Of a DNA stretch of 64,000 bases, positions 47,501-57,000 are shown in pieces (the stretch's first letter is position 1; each line of letters begins with the position of its first letter). The notes under the pieces are model-generated. The model worked only from the letters and a program-made list of their open reading frames with translations. It did not search any database and was not told the DNA's origin. The stretch comes from Ignavibacteriales bacterium (GTDB lineage: Bacteria > Bacteroidota > Ignavibacteria > UBA10030): assembly GCA_026390595.1 (NCBI GenBank), contig JAPLFQ010000030.1, positions 124,001-188,000 on the forward strand, written 5' to 3'. Both the position numbers and the translations under genes were made by a program.

Positions 47501-48464
47501 TGTCAGACACGGTCGCCGGAGCAGTCGATGAGCCTATACTTCCCAGAGAAATGGCGTTTTCAAAAACCGCCGAGCCGGAGGAAACAGTGATCGCCTTGTT
47601 CGGCACGAGGCCAACGATGCCACCGGTGGGGATGATAACCCCGGCAAATGACATCGGAGCCGTGAATGTCACTCCTGACCCCGCGGTCTTGTTGACAAGC
47701 AGAACCCCAGAGCCATAATTCCCGTAGCGCGACTCCGGACCGGCCGTGAATGTCCCGTCCCCAAAATAACTAAGGCTGAGGTTCGCCTGTTTCGCAGGCA
47801 CCTTGTCTGTGAAGGTTGAAGTGCCGTAGAGGGCTATCGCGGAATTGTTCTTCAGGCGGACCAGCGAGCTATCGGAGAATCCAAGGTCGCCTGCTTTGAG
47901 GATGATGCCCGATGTCGGAGTGCCGCTCGTATGTTGTGCAGCGAGGTTGAGGTATTCAGTACCCGTGGCGGAGGTAATCCGAACGGTTCCACCGGGGATA
48001 TTGACAATGAAGCTTGGGATGTAATCGTCTGCCGCGTGGTTGATCAACGCGCCGTTTGCCGCGAGAACAGACCCGGCGTCGACCTGAATTCTGATTTCGT
48101 TGTTCGTTCCGAGAGAGCGAAGTTCAATGGTCAATCCGGACGTCAGGCGGGGATACTTTGCCGAGCTGATATCGATGTCGGCATTGTCTGTAATAATAGA
48201 GGGCGACCCGTCCGTGTCAACACCATCGCCTGCGTAGATGCCCGCCAGGATGACCAGCGTGCCGTTGTTAGCGATAGTGCCCAGTGCTGCATGGATGGTG
48301 GATTTTGGACCTGTCCCGGCAGGAGAATTCGCGGGATTGGCGCCTGTATAGACGTCAGAGCCGTTTGCGGCGTCGACATATACGGTGGTCAGCTGGGCGA
48401 AGGAACGGCCGCCGGCGATCACGCACAGGAGAAAGAATACGATATGTCGGAAGGATGCTGTCAT
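41520..48464 (-). CDS. Giant secreted beta-helix adhesin-like protein with dockerin-like domain and T9SS tail
   Basis: A 2,314-aa protein with a signal peptide (about 1-23) and an N-terminal segment Y-V-D-A-A-N-G-S-D-x-Y-T-G-A-N, typical of right-handed beta-helix proteins. Residues to about 1,600 are glycine/serine/threonine-rich repeats. A module at about 1,620-1,830 beginning G-F-D-R-S-G-V recurs in the giant at 51038. Two Ig-like domains follow (about 1,830-2,010), then a dockerin-like domain at about 2,015-2,077 (D-V-D-G-D-G-L-I-T-A-N-D-A and D-A-S-R-D-G-T-I-T-P-F-D-A), a beta-rich module that may be a degenerate cohesin, and the Por tail (E-Q-N-Y-P-N-P-F-N-P) ending Q-K-M-M-L-V-R. It is probably surface-bound or released and used for adhesion or matrix building. 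Confidence 0.88.
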   Translation of the reverse strand: MTASFRHIVFFLLCVIAGGRSFAQLTTVYVDAANGSDVYTGANPANSPAGTGPKSTIHAALGTIANNGTLVILAGIYAGDGVDTDGSPSIITDNADIDISSAKYPRLTSGLTIELRSLGTNNEIRIQVDAGSVLAANGALINHAADDYIPSFIVNIPGGTVRITSATGTEYLNLAAQHTSGTPTSGIILKAGDLGFSDSSLVRLKNNSAIALYGTSTFTDKVPAKQANLSLSYFGDGTFTAGPESRYGNYGSGVLLVNKTAGSGVTFTAPMSFAGVIIPTGGIVGLVPNKAITVSSGSAVFENAISLGSIGSSTAPATVSDILLTGTGSATFNGTVSLVVGGGAVFADYSLSSIENQGSGTLQFNAPVTWSAAWNAAGLPLSSLTFGTGSGTALARNASGGTIRFGSSVTLATNTIGAQTGDAYFSVIVENDGGGTLSFDQGIAAPNTPGAISGNRNFTVHALNVSTGTMNISGQIRGKLSNTGASGGVININGPTTVSLLLENTSGKRIALGTNTLTLARIVGPPFLNDGNGGTTTPLTVNHNTSGGLITGTIGTLLMSHGLGIATFNGGTFSSLTCDGIGGTTQLLSNGFNIDNLLVTGGTLNIGVNSLVNQSVSLSNGLLTLADGTTLQTGGFAQTGGTSVIGSGAGGSLKVTGDFTRSGGEFNANNGSTIEIGGLRPLTFAPGSSFQVYDIIFNNPGSSVSLVQSARVSHLLTVSSGTTLNLSSSDLIINGDNATVNNAGIMTGENGSLVFGGAATAQGGRSIPGAVLNSTGPGLYTSLRIDVGSGNRVRGSGTIRFSRLLDMTSGAFEITSGDISPSAATARVVRNVVASPGIIASGGAFNSLGISYDLEYTGTLNSTIAPGVDLTPSVRNWLVNVNADPNLDGDSDITTGTRYYVQIPGTADYNFDGTLTIGPSAAVRLGSGPGVASLLLSASNATHTVRGILTTSDVQDQIVVSGSNVTIAGSTASAEPALLGNTTISSTSCTIKNIQGLAGNLTTNPGSSLVLGMGSSTSSSSKLASEQIIAGAVTLNGSSFTLASNLEVQAGVVFSSGLFNFDIFNLALSTSGNFVQNSGAAGYNSAGGYLVMNRANSSLTIGNSIGTALPNLRVLSNIILAAPGRINGNLDIGTPASAGIPVVRLGSAGNDLTLAGSAITLSSDGTGNAAAILSDGTSNGTAGGKLVIVSQSSTIIANSDFSIEELTYNPEGGTGTLSFVSTSGSPRTFTISEMLTQMAGDINLGANHLVLLGTGSNVGVRSFNRTSGSILATSGEVRFEGGALQRFSPGNGLVFPNLKINNSIGVSSSSPAQAFVVSRSLDLARGALTVDQGALQMADGSTIIRRQSGALLSSAPAFGNSVNISYLIDPANGSLTTSSEVPVQGTIVQRLRINNPSLSAGSAGVILGRSMSIRDTLFLEAGALVKGQNEVTVGNGGTILMGGGSFDTTGTRSGAPAVSSYNLVYRTGTTVASTDRDFQAGNGIRILSLSVLSSADSKPTVFVLHANRSVGDVTINSEGGGLALGPAGSLASRTFEISGNVIVRAGAFLSSTGRASLIDLAGTAKQSITVPPSGLLLTGGTSSINLRLNNPAGFVLQGGNLAFGPSAVLFFVKGILQTSDNALVLSQTSGGQGFDRSGVVKPSLSYVQGRVRHNVVGGAGSPTVYPNGRYEFPVGTSSTYRPLSIVFGTSYPAIIATTIDVEQQDGNPGGSSGLPLDGGSGIRIGNYPSFSWVVTTGANGFASNQRYDLEVQSPDPGLQSVRTQDLRLIHRLEAGGASNPWSLQGGGSSYFGNEMVTSGQGDTTYVVRAAFSLGTVTIQGQRLTLGVPTKPPVFVKSLADTTIAEGQSLEFTFGADPKDLGETIAFSLISSPSGASIDGATGLFKWRPSFGQAGSYSIVVSAFDGQFLIVSSATVTVRRVNRPPVFTSVLRDTTIRDTRDTLRFTYAATDPEGDAVLFTLVSGPPGLTLTNAGLLRWAATSQQANQSYLVKVMVSDGVQSDSTSALVTVTRNRSRGDVDGDGLITANDASLVLRHVVGLIVLTDPGALFAADASRDGTITPFDASLILQAAAGLIVIPTFSIQTAPPGIAPPASADAQSSTATLAWSLTRDPKTPAEVHISLNVSSSKADIFAVQWNIQGDLTTCPVNGVLPTLPEGWQMIHNSTDRELRIVAIGTTPISTRQLATVTLKFAGGAERVTLAGNGWLNERTQTLSALEVSSVPVSFALEQNYPNPFNPGTTVKFRVPEKSPVQIVIYNLQGQRIRTLVDAVLEPGSFNTTWDGRSDTGELVSSGIYICRMVARSFVSTQKMMLVR

Positions 48465-48546
48465 AAAGTTCGGTGACCCTTCCGAAAACTCTGCCGTCAG
48501 GCAGAGCCTGCGGAAAGACCAGATCCGGTCCTTCAAAAAACAGAAA

Positions 48547-48574
48547 AGGCAGTACCGGGCATCCGGGACTGCCT
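48547..48574 (-). terminator. Rho-independent terminator after the triple-cohesin gene
   Basis: An extended stem (aggcagt/actgcct, with inner ccgg pairs) closes on the minus strand and is followed by tttctgttttttg. It lies about 30 bases past the stop of the 48607-50952 gene and about 80 bases before the start of the giant at 48464, so these two genes are probably separate transcription units. Confidence 0.88.
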
Positions 48575-48606
48575 CTTCTGATACATCATACTGTGTTGCT
48601 ACAGCT

Positions 48607-50952
48607 TTACTTCACCAGTGTCATTTTCTTCGATGCGTGGAAGTCATTGGCGTTGACGCGGTAGAGATACACGCCGGACGGCGCTACATTGCCGTTATCG
48701 TCGCGACCATCCCACATCATCGTATGACGTCCGGCACTGACTGTTTCACCGGCCAGAAGTGTGCGAACACGGACGCCCAGGACGTTGTAGACTTCCAGCG
48801 TCACAGGGGCTTCCTTCGGAAGATCATACCGAATGGTCGTCGATGGATTGAACGGGTTCGGGTAGTTCTGTCCGAGCGCAAACTCCTTCGGGATACCATC
48901 GGGATCAGTTGCAACATCCGTGATGGTGAAGCTCCACGTTGCGCTTGTCGAGTCGCCGAGGCCAGCTGCAGTCTTGTAGATGGCGACGACGTTCTTGGCA
49001 GCGCCGTGTGCATCGGTGAATCTGGTGCTGTACGTGCTGTCCGTGCCCGGGCCCTTCACAACGACGTTGTTGACTTTCCAGGTATACTGCAGCACTCCGC
49101 CATCGACATCTTTGCCGCGGGCGGTAAATGCTACGATGTTATTCTGGGAAGCAGTCGTCAACGTTGCAGGCGTCTTTGCAACAAACACCGGCTTGTGATT
49201 GACCGTGATCACAGCTTTTGCCGTATCTGTGAGTGAACCGTCACTGACTACTGCGGTAATCGCACTCAGCCTCGGCGATGCAGCGGTCGGCGTAAATGCG
49301 AAGACACCAGCAGACGTTATCGTCGCTCCGGCCGGTGCACTGACCAGGGTGTACGTGAGCGTCGTGTTGGCATCCGGATCGGTCGCTGTGTAGGTAAATG
49401 CCAACGCAACACCTTCCGTTGCAGTGGCGTCTGCCAGCTTGTTGACAAACGAAGGTTTCCGATTCGATGCAGTGACTGTGATGGGTACTGTAAGACTATC
49501 CATTCCACCCACAGGGTCAGCAACATAGAACATCACGTTGTAGACTCCGGGTGTGGTAGAGAGTGATGGATTCCAGCTGAAGGTCTTCGTTGTCGCGTTG
49601 AACGTCGCGCGTGCCGGCAGAGTCCCAGTCGTGTAGGTCAGGGCATCGCCTGCGTCCGCATCCGTTGCGAGAACGCTGAAGCTGAGTGTATCAACCTGTG
49701 CAACTGACTTCGCTGCAATGACAGTGAACTTCGGAACGTTATCCTGATCCACCGAGCCATTTGTGAATGTCACTGACAGATTTGATCCAACGCCATCGGA
49801 TACCTGGGATTGGGCTGCATTGAAGCCAACCACAGACGAGCCGCCAGCATACGTGAACACCACGTCCATCAGCTTTCCGGTACCGATATTCAGGAAAGAA
49901 GTCCCAAACCACGCAAACGACAACACGCCATTGGAGGCGTTCGTGACAAAACCGCTGCCGGCGAAATTGGAGATTTGCTTGAACGTCAGCTTCGTTTGAT
50001 CATAAGTGACTTTCAGCGAAATTGATCCAATGTTGTTCATTTGCACGACGCTTACCGGGACTGAAACATCCTTGCCTGGAACGCCGCGTACCGAACCCAA
50101 CGTTAATCCAACCGGAGGAGCCGGAGTCTTCACGATTTTGCCGCTGACATACGTGATGGATACGTTATTGCCAACGGAATCGGTGACCTGGCTCGTTCCC
50201 TGGATCGTGAGATCCGTAGAGTCCTTTTTCAATGTGAACTTAAGATCAGTCAGCTTGCCGGAGTTGAGGCTGAATGGTGTTGTGCTGAACCATGACAGCG
50301 CCACGATACCTGCAGAGGGTGTTCCCGCGTTGAACGGGAGCGCCGGATTCGTCAGGCCGACAAACGTGACTTTTGACGTATCATATGCGATCCTGAGCGA
50401 AATAGACCCAAGACCTTTCAGGTTTGCACCGGTAACCGGGACAAAGATATCACCCGGATCACCGACAACCCTGGCCAAACTGATCGTTGATGGGAGTCCG
50501 GAGACCGACCCATTTGTATACGTTGCTGTAAGATTGGTACCGAGGGAATCCGTGATACTGCTCGGAGTCGTACTGGTGAACGTCAGCGCACTCGTCCCGC
50601 TCTTATATGTAAAGAGGAGGTTGAGAAGCGTGCCGCTACCAATATTCAGAGCAGGGCTGACGTTGAACCAGGAGATGCTCACAGTGCCGTTGGTATTAGC
50701 CGTTGCGGCCGGTGTTCCGTTGAAAATACCAAAGGTGGGCTGATTCGCAGTCCCGGTGTATGTCAGAACGTTCTTGTCGAAGCTAATTGTCAAGCTAAAG
50801 GAGCCAACGTGGTTGAACCCCGTCACCTGAACAGGTAGCGCAAGCGCAGTCCCGTTAGCGGCCGTCTGAGTAGGTAAGCTCAATGTAACCTGACCCATCG
50901 CCAATCCCACGAATACCAACAGTAACAATCCTACTGTCGTAAGTTTTCGCAT
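48607..50952 (-). CDS. Secreted protein with three tandem cohesin-like modules, Ig-like domains and T9SS tail
   Basis: A 781-aa protein: signal peptide (1-20), then three cohesin-like modules at about 21-150, 155-275 and 282-402. Each has the pattern V-P-V ... I-S-L-x-I-x-Y-D-x-x-x-V-x-F, A-x-x-S-W-F and G-x-L-x-x-L-x-F-x-x-K. Three Ig/cadherin-like repeats follow at about 405-680 (A-T-D-A-D-A-G-D-A-L-T-Y, T-A-T-D-P-D-A-N-T-T-L-T-Y, F-T-A-R-G-K-D-V-D-G-G). The chain ends with a Por tail from about 697 (G-Q-N-Y-P-N-P-F-N-P; terminal K-K-M-T-L-V-K). Multiple cohesins on one chain are what makes a scaffoldin; the flanking giants carry dockerin-like domains. No carbohydrate-binding or catalytic domain was seen. 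Confidence 0.85.
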   Translation of the reverse strand: MRKLTTVGLLLLVFVGLAMGQVTLSLPTQTAANGTALALPVQVTGFNHVGSFSLTISFDKNVLTYTGTANQPTFGIFNGTPAATANTNGTVSISWFNVSPALNIGSGTLLNLLFTYKSGTSALTFTSTTPSSITDSLGTNLTATYTNGSVSGLPSTISLARVVGDPGDIFVPVTGANLKGLGSISLRIAYDTSKVTFVGLTNPALPFNAGTPSAGIVALSWFSTTPFSLNSGKLTDLKFTLKKDSTDLTIQGTSQVTDSVGNNVSITYVSGKIVKTPAPPVGLTLGSVRGVPGKDVSVPVSVVQMNNIGSISLKVTYDQTKLTFKQISNFAGSGFVTNASNGVLSFAWFGTSFLNIGTGKLMDVVFTYAGGSSVVGFNAAQSQVSDGVGSNLSVTFTNGSVDQDNVPKFTVIAAKSVAQVDTLSFSVLATDADAGDALTYTTGTLPARATFNATTKTFSWNPSLSTTPGVYNVMFYVADPVGGMDSLTVPITVTASNRKPSFVNKLADATATEGVALAFTYTATDPDANTTLTYTLVSAPAGATITSAGVFAFTPTAASPRLSAITAVVSDGSLTDTAKAVITVNHKPVFVAKTPATLTTASQNNIVAFTARGKDVDGGVLQYTWKVNNVVVKGPGTDSTYSTRFTDAHGAAKNVVAIYKTAAGLGDSTSATWSFTITDVATDPDGIPKEFALGQNYPNPFNPSTTIRYDLPKEAPVTLEVYNVLGVRVRTLLAGETVSAGRHTMMWDGRDDNGNVAPSGVYLYRVNANDFHASKKMTLVK

Positions 50953-51000
50953 GATTGAACTTCCCCTATAATGAGAAAATCATTGCTCAAGAACATCCCA

Positions 51001-51020
51001 GCTCCAGCCGAGGCTGGAGC
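51001..51020 (-). terminator. Hairpin past the 51038-58732 giant gene (possible terminator)
   Basis: A perfect 9-base stem (gctccagcc/ggctggagc) with a 2-base loop, about 18 bases past the stop. On the minus strand there is no T-run right after it, but a ttctt lies further on. It may stop or stabilise the mRNA of the giant gene. Confidence 0.5.
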
Positions 51021-51037
51021 CGGGACGCTTGGTTTAC

Positions 51038-54000
51038 TTACTTCAGAAGGACCATTCGACGGACCTCTTTGAAGGTCTGCTTTCCAGCATCAACAGTGAT
51101 GTGGTAGAGATACACACCGCTGGACATCTTGGAAGCATCCCAGCGAATCTTGTATGAACCGGCATTCTGTTGATCATTCACCAGCTTGTCAACAACCTGA
51201 CCGAGCATGTTGTAGACCACCAATGTTACGTGGCCGGCAACCGGCAGGTCGTACTGGATCGTGGTGGAAGGATTGAACGGGTTCGGATAGTTCTGGCCGA
51301 TTGCGAATGCAGTCGGGATCGAACCATCAACCGCAGGAACTTCCAGACCAATACCGCTGAGCACTGTGCCCTTGGCATCGGTGACCTGGCTGTTCGGATC
51401 AAGCGTCAAGCTGAAATCTTTAATGCTGGCTGTCGGCTTGAAGCGGAGTGTTACGACCGCGTCGTTATCCTTCAGGTTCATTGCATTTTCTGCGTTGAAC
51501 CATGCAACGGCGACCATACCATTGTTCGCTGCGCTGACCATACCCTCTGGACCACGGACACCAACGAAGGTGGCGGATTCAACCGGGTATTGGAACGCAA
51601 GCGACATGGAGCCGAAGCTCGCTGCAGCTTTCACTCGAACTGGAACTTCGAACGCATCTGAGCTATTGACACGCAGAGCTTTGCCTGCTTCAGCAACAAC
51701 CGATGCTTGACCATCGACCTTTGCGAAGTATGCGCCACCTGCCTGTGCATCACTGTTGACATCGCCAACCGCGATTGCAACCACGTTGTTGACGAAGTCA
51801 GCGTTTGTCAGAGTCTTGCTGGTTACTGTCGGCACGAAGATCCAGTCGCCCTTGGCGAAGGATGTTACGGAACCGACGTAGCGCAACATGATCTGCAACG
51901 CATCAGCGGAGTTGACATTGCCGTCGTTGTTCACGTCGGCAGCCAACAGATTGTTTGCACCGAGCGGATACGTCGTGGCATCGACTGAGTACAACGCGGC
52001 CTTCAAAGCATCAGCAGCGTTCGTGTACACTGTCGGATGTCCACCGGTCTTCGCGAAGCTGAATGTATAGGTACCAGAGTTCAGCTTGTTAGGATCGGTT
52101 GTATAGGCACCGTTGGTGTTCGTCGTAACGACCTGAGGCGCGATGCCACCAGTAATCGTCACTGAAACGCCATTAACCGGTACCGTACCGCCGTTGTATG
52201 TCACAGAACCGGTGACGTTGACCTGCAGAACCTGCACTAGGATCTGTGCGGATACTGTGTCGGCGCCGCCCTGGTTGTCTGTAACACGGGTCTTGATCAC
52301 GTAGATAGCTGTTTGCTGTGAAGCTGCTACCCAGAAGAACGAACCAGCGACAGAATCGACCTTTGCGCCACCCGGGTATTGAATTCCATAGTACCGGAGG
52401 GCGTCGCCGTTGGAATCAGCCGCTGCATAGGTGAACCGCAGGGTGTCACCAACGTTGAGGGTCCCGTCTGACATCTTTGCTGTGAACTTCGGTGCAGCGT
52501 TCTTGTAGTTGCGAGTAAGAAGTGTCGTTGCATCTTTTGACAGTGTACCATTGCTTGCTCTCACCGTAATCGTGTCCACATACGTCCCGGGAGCTGCAAA
52601 TGGGACATAATAGTTCAGCACGCCGGCAGCAATCGTCGCAGCTGCAGGGGCTTTCACGATCGAGTATGTGAGGGACAAACCATCAGAGTCAGCAGCTGCA
52701 TACGCAAAGTTGTACGCCTTGCCCATGTCAGCAGTGACAGTGGCTGGCGGAACGTTTGCAGTCGCATAGTAAGGAACGCGCTTTGCCTTCACAACGATAA
52801 CCTTGAAGGAGCGTACAACGTCCGCGATGCCGTCATTCACTTTCACAGAGAATGTGAAACCAGCGGATGATGTATCAGTGACTGCCGGTGTCCAGCTGAA
52901 GGCACCAGTCAATGAATCGACTGCTGCTGCAACTGACGGAACCGGAGAGGCACTGACGAACCAGTATTTCAGTTTCGTTGACTTGGAAGGACCAACACGA
53001 TCGGTATCAGATGATGCACCGACGAGTGTCAGAGCCAGCGATTGCCGTGCGGCAATTGATGTATCCCTGATTGCAGCCAGCGTCGGCGCTACAGGCACAT
53101 TTGCAACCACGAGTGTGTCCGATTTGTCCGTGAAGCTGGACGTGCTGCTCGAACTTGTTCCACGAATCGTGATGTACTTTGTGCCAGCATCGAATTGACC
53201 AGCCTTCCACTTAAAGACACCAGTCGTCGTATTGAACGTATAGCCGGTGATGTTCGTCGACTGGACGCTCAACGTTGCAGACTGGCCGATATCGGGATCC
53301 GTCGCAGTGTAGGTGTACTGCAGCGTGTCACCTTCGTTCATGTTGTTCTTGGTTGCGGTGACCGTAACGCCATTGACGACCTTGGTGATCGCCACTGCGG
53401 GCGGCTTGTCCATCTGACTATAAGTGAATCTGGATCCTTGTCCGGTGATACCACCCGTTGCATCGACAACTTTCACAACCGGCCAGTTCGACGCGATCGT
53501 TGAGTTATCATAGGTGTTATCTGCACCCTGGAGGACCCACTGGTTGTTCACGCTGCCAGAGTCACGTCGTACGAACCGGATGTTCTGAATTCCATCCGAA
53601 GCGTAGTCTGAGTAACCCTGAGCCTGCGCCTCGAGATCATACTTGTATGAAGGCGCAAGAGCGATGTCTGTCTTGGCGTACCAGTAGAACGGCGGGTAGT
53701 TCGTGATCAGCTTTGTTCCCGACGTAAGCGGGATACCGTTCGTCCCATCTGGTGTCACATCAAAGTGAGCGACTGTCAGATTGATCGAACTTGCCGGCGT
53801 GTTCTTGAAGTAGAAGCTCATCGGGCGATAGTATGGTGCAGTTGCCGATGAACCCACCGGGAAGTCGACCTTACTGATATCAATCGATTGTGTTGATGTA
53901 TTGTCAATGAACTTCGTGACGCTGCCTACAACGTGACTAGCGTCGCCAGTCGCAACACCCGAGCGGTCAAAGCCCTGGGTCGGCTGTCCGCCAGACCTGG

Positions 54001-57000
54001 ATTGCTTCAACGTTACAACCTTGCTCCCTGTGACCAACAGCCCCTTCACAAAGTAAAGGGTTGCCGAATTGGTCGCGAAATCAAGGTTCCCACCAGACAG
54101 CGTGAGGGTGTTCGAGGAGGCAGTCTTACTCAACGCGACCTGGATAGCGGAAGGCACTGACCAAGCAGCATTCAGATTAAGGGCAGTATTAACACCAGCG
54201 AACGTCAACTTCTTAGCTGCGCCGGTATTCGTGAAGAATCCGTTATTTTCGGTCTGCGTGACGTCCCCTTGGACTGTCACTGCGTTTCCGTTCATGTTGA
54301 AGTTACCGCCATCAAAGGTCACAGTGCCGCCGATCGTCAGGATCTTGTCGAGTACGACTGTACCTGAAGCAAAGGTCAGATTACCAGTCGCTGACGCATA
54401 GGCAGTGCTGCCCGAATTGAGGGCTCCCAACTCACGGATCGTGGTTGCCGTGGCACCGTCATACTTGATATTGACGCCAGTGCCGAGGACCAAAGCCGTG
54501 GAGTTGATAACTGTTGTACCATTCTGTCCGAGAGCAATCGTGCTGTTGTTGCCCATCGTGATGTTGTTCGTGGAGGTGTTGTTCAGAACGCCATATAATG
54601 TCAACGTTCCGCTAACAGACACCGCCTTCGGCAAAGTCACGGTAGGCGTGGTGGTTCCGCTCTTTCCAACAGAGAAGTTCGTCACTGACGACTTCAACTC
54701 ATAGAAATTTGCGGCTGTTGCAATGCCGACGCCCTGATAGCTAACACTCACGGCACCAGCGAATGTCGGCGCCGCGGACAGCGTAGCACCGTCAGCATCG
54801 CGCTGTACAGTGCAACCATCACCCAGCGTCAATTTGCCAGCAGAGTTTGTCAACGTACCAGAATTCAGCCAGAGCTTCTTGTTCACGGTAAACGCAGTGG
54901 ATGCCGAGAGGTTGCTGTTCGTTGCGAGCTTAAGATTGTCAACCGCGAAGCCAGTTCCAAGCGTCTCTACTCCGCTGCCACCCCAGATCAGGTAACCAGC
55001 ACCCATTGTCCACGCGCCAGCGGTATACGTAAACGTCGCAGTGCCCGATGTCGCAAGGGTGTTGTCACCGATCGCGATCGTCCCCGCCGTTTGTGTCAAG
55101 GCTGTCGCGACGGTAAGGGTACGAACGTTCGCGGATCCGGTCTTGTCGGATGCCAGAGTGAACGTCCCTGACGTATTGACCTCGAGCTTCTGTATAGTCG
55201 GGCTCGAAGACAGCGTCAGCGTGGGGGCCGAACCCTTGAAGATCAGCGACACAGTTGTGAAGGTGGTAGCTGTGGCCGGCTTGTAGGTGTAAGTATTGCC
55301 AGAGATTGTAAGATCGCCTGCGCTCAATGTCAAATTACCAGAGGTGTGCGTAAGAGTACCTGTGACCTCCATTGAGTTGGCGATCGTCGCTGTGCTACTT
55401 GAGCCCGGTGCTAACTCGAGATTTGCAATCGAGAATGTAGTGCCGGGTATCAGGGTACTTGCGGCTCCCATTACCAGTGAGCCCGTGCCCGTGACAGTAC
55501 TAAGGGTGCCGTTTCTGGTGAAACCACCCTTCTCCGTGAGCTTGTTTGCACCAAGAGCCAGAGTAGCGTCAGTGAGGGTCACCAAGCCGTTGGCAGTAAT
55601 ATTGCTGCCAAGCGTGAACGTGCCCTTGCTAAGCGTTACGGTGCTAGTGACCGTGCCACCCGTATAGGTCAACGTTCCATTCGTAAGCGTGATAGCGCCC
55701 GTATGGCTCGATGAGTTGCTGCCATTAATCGTGACAGTCACGGCTGGCGTTACTGTTGTGTTACCAACGTTAATGTTCCCAGTCAGAGCGGCATCTGTCG
55801 CGTTCATGGAAATTGTTGCTTGCGCGCCACTCTTGACGGATGGACCTGAAAACGATCCGATCGCTCCGCCATTCGCCAGGTTCTGAACGTTGATATCACC
55901 ATTGATTGCCTTGAGGTTGGTTGACGAGAACGTGTAGCCGTCGCTGGCAGGTTCGAAAGAGATCCCTGCAAACGTTGCGGCATCCGACGATCCAGTCGAG
56001 CCGTTGATCGCGCAACTATTGCCCTGCTCCACAACGTACTGCCCATTGGCCGTAAGATGGAACAAGCCGACAGTTCCGGCGATTGCGTGAGTCTTGTTGC
56101 TGCCCGTCAAGTAGAAAATCTTCGTGTTATCATTCAGGCCCAACGATGCGCCTGAAGATACCGTCAGAGTTCCTTTGAGGGTGACGTCCTGGGCCGGCAG
56201 GAGGACCTGGTTGACTTTGTTGCTGCCTGGTGCGCTTAAGGTCAGATCACCATTGATGGTGATCCCGCTGGCGCTGGCAATTTCCAACCGAGTCTCGTTC
56301 GGAGTTGTCGTCGAAGTCTGAGTCGTTGAGAACGTCAGGTTGTTGACGTACGCGAGACTCAGCTCTGCTCCTGTCGAACCGGCAGTATTCAGAGTGTTCG
56401 TTGTCGTCAACGAGCCTGTATACTGCAAATCATAGTTTTGAGGAGAGTTAGTATTCCACGGCGTGCCGGCGGTATAATAAACGCCCTTGTCACTACCGGA
56501 GCCCGTGGTAATATCACGAATGACCTTCGCAGAGGTTCCTGTTGGGCCAAACGAGCCTGCCATAATCTTGATATTGCCTGAAGTGAGCGTCAGAATTCCA
56601 TTAAACTTCGCATCATCAGTGCCGGTGGCATTAGCCTGGACATCAGTGCCATTGCCAACATCAACTGTTATATACGAGTAGACGCCCGTGCCCCGGAATG
56701 TTTGACCAGTAACTGGGGCCGTTCCGCCATTGGAGACGGTCGTTGCACCACCAAAGATAACACCACCACCGCCGCTCGCAGTATATGAGCCGCTATTGAC
56801 CATGCCTGCGTTGTTTGACTTGAGGATGATGTTCAAGGTGCCTAGTGCAACATTCGTATTGGCGTTGATCGTCACATTACCTTGGGCGCGAATTGACTGA
56901 CCCAGAGTAACTGTGCCGGAAGTGTTCGTGAAGGTAAGGATACCAACTGTGAACAGTGTTCCGCCATTGACCGACTGAGAAGAAGAGCCAGTGAAGGAAA

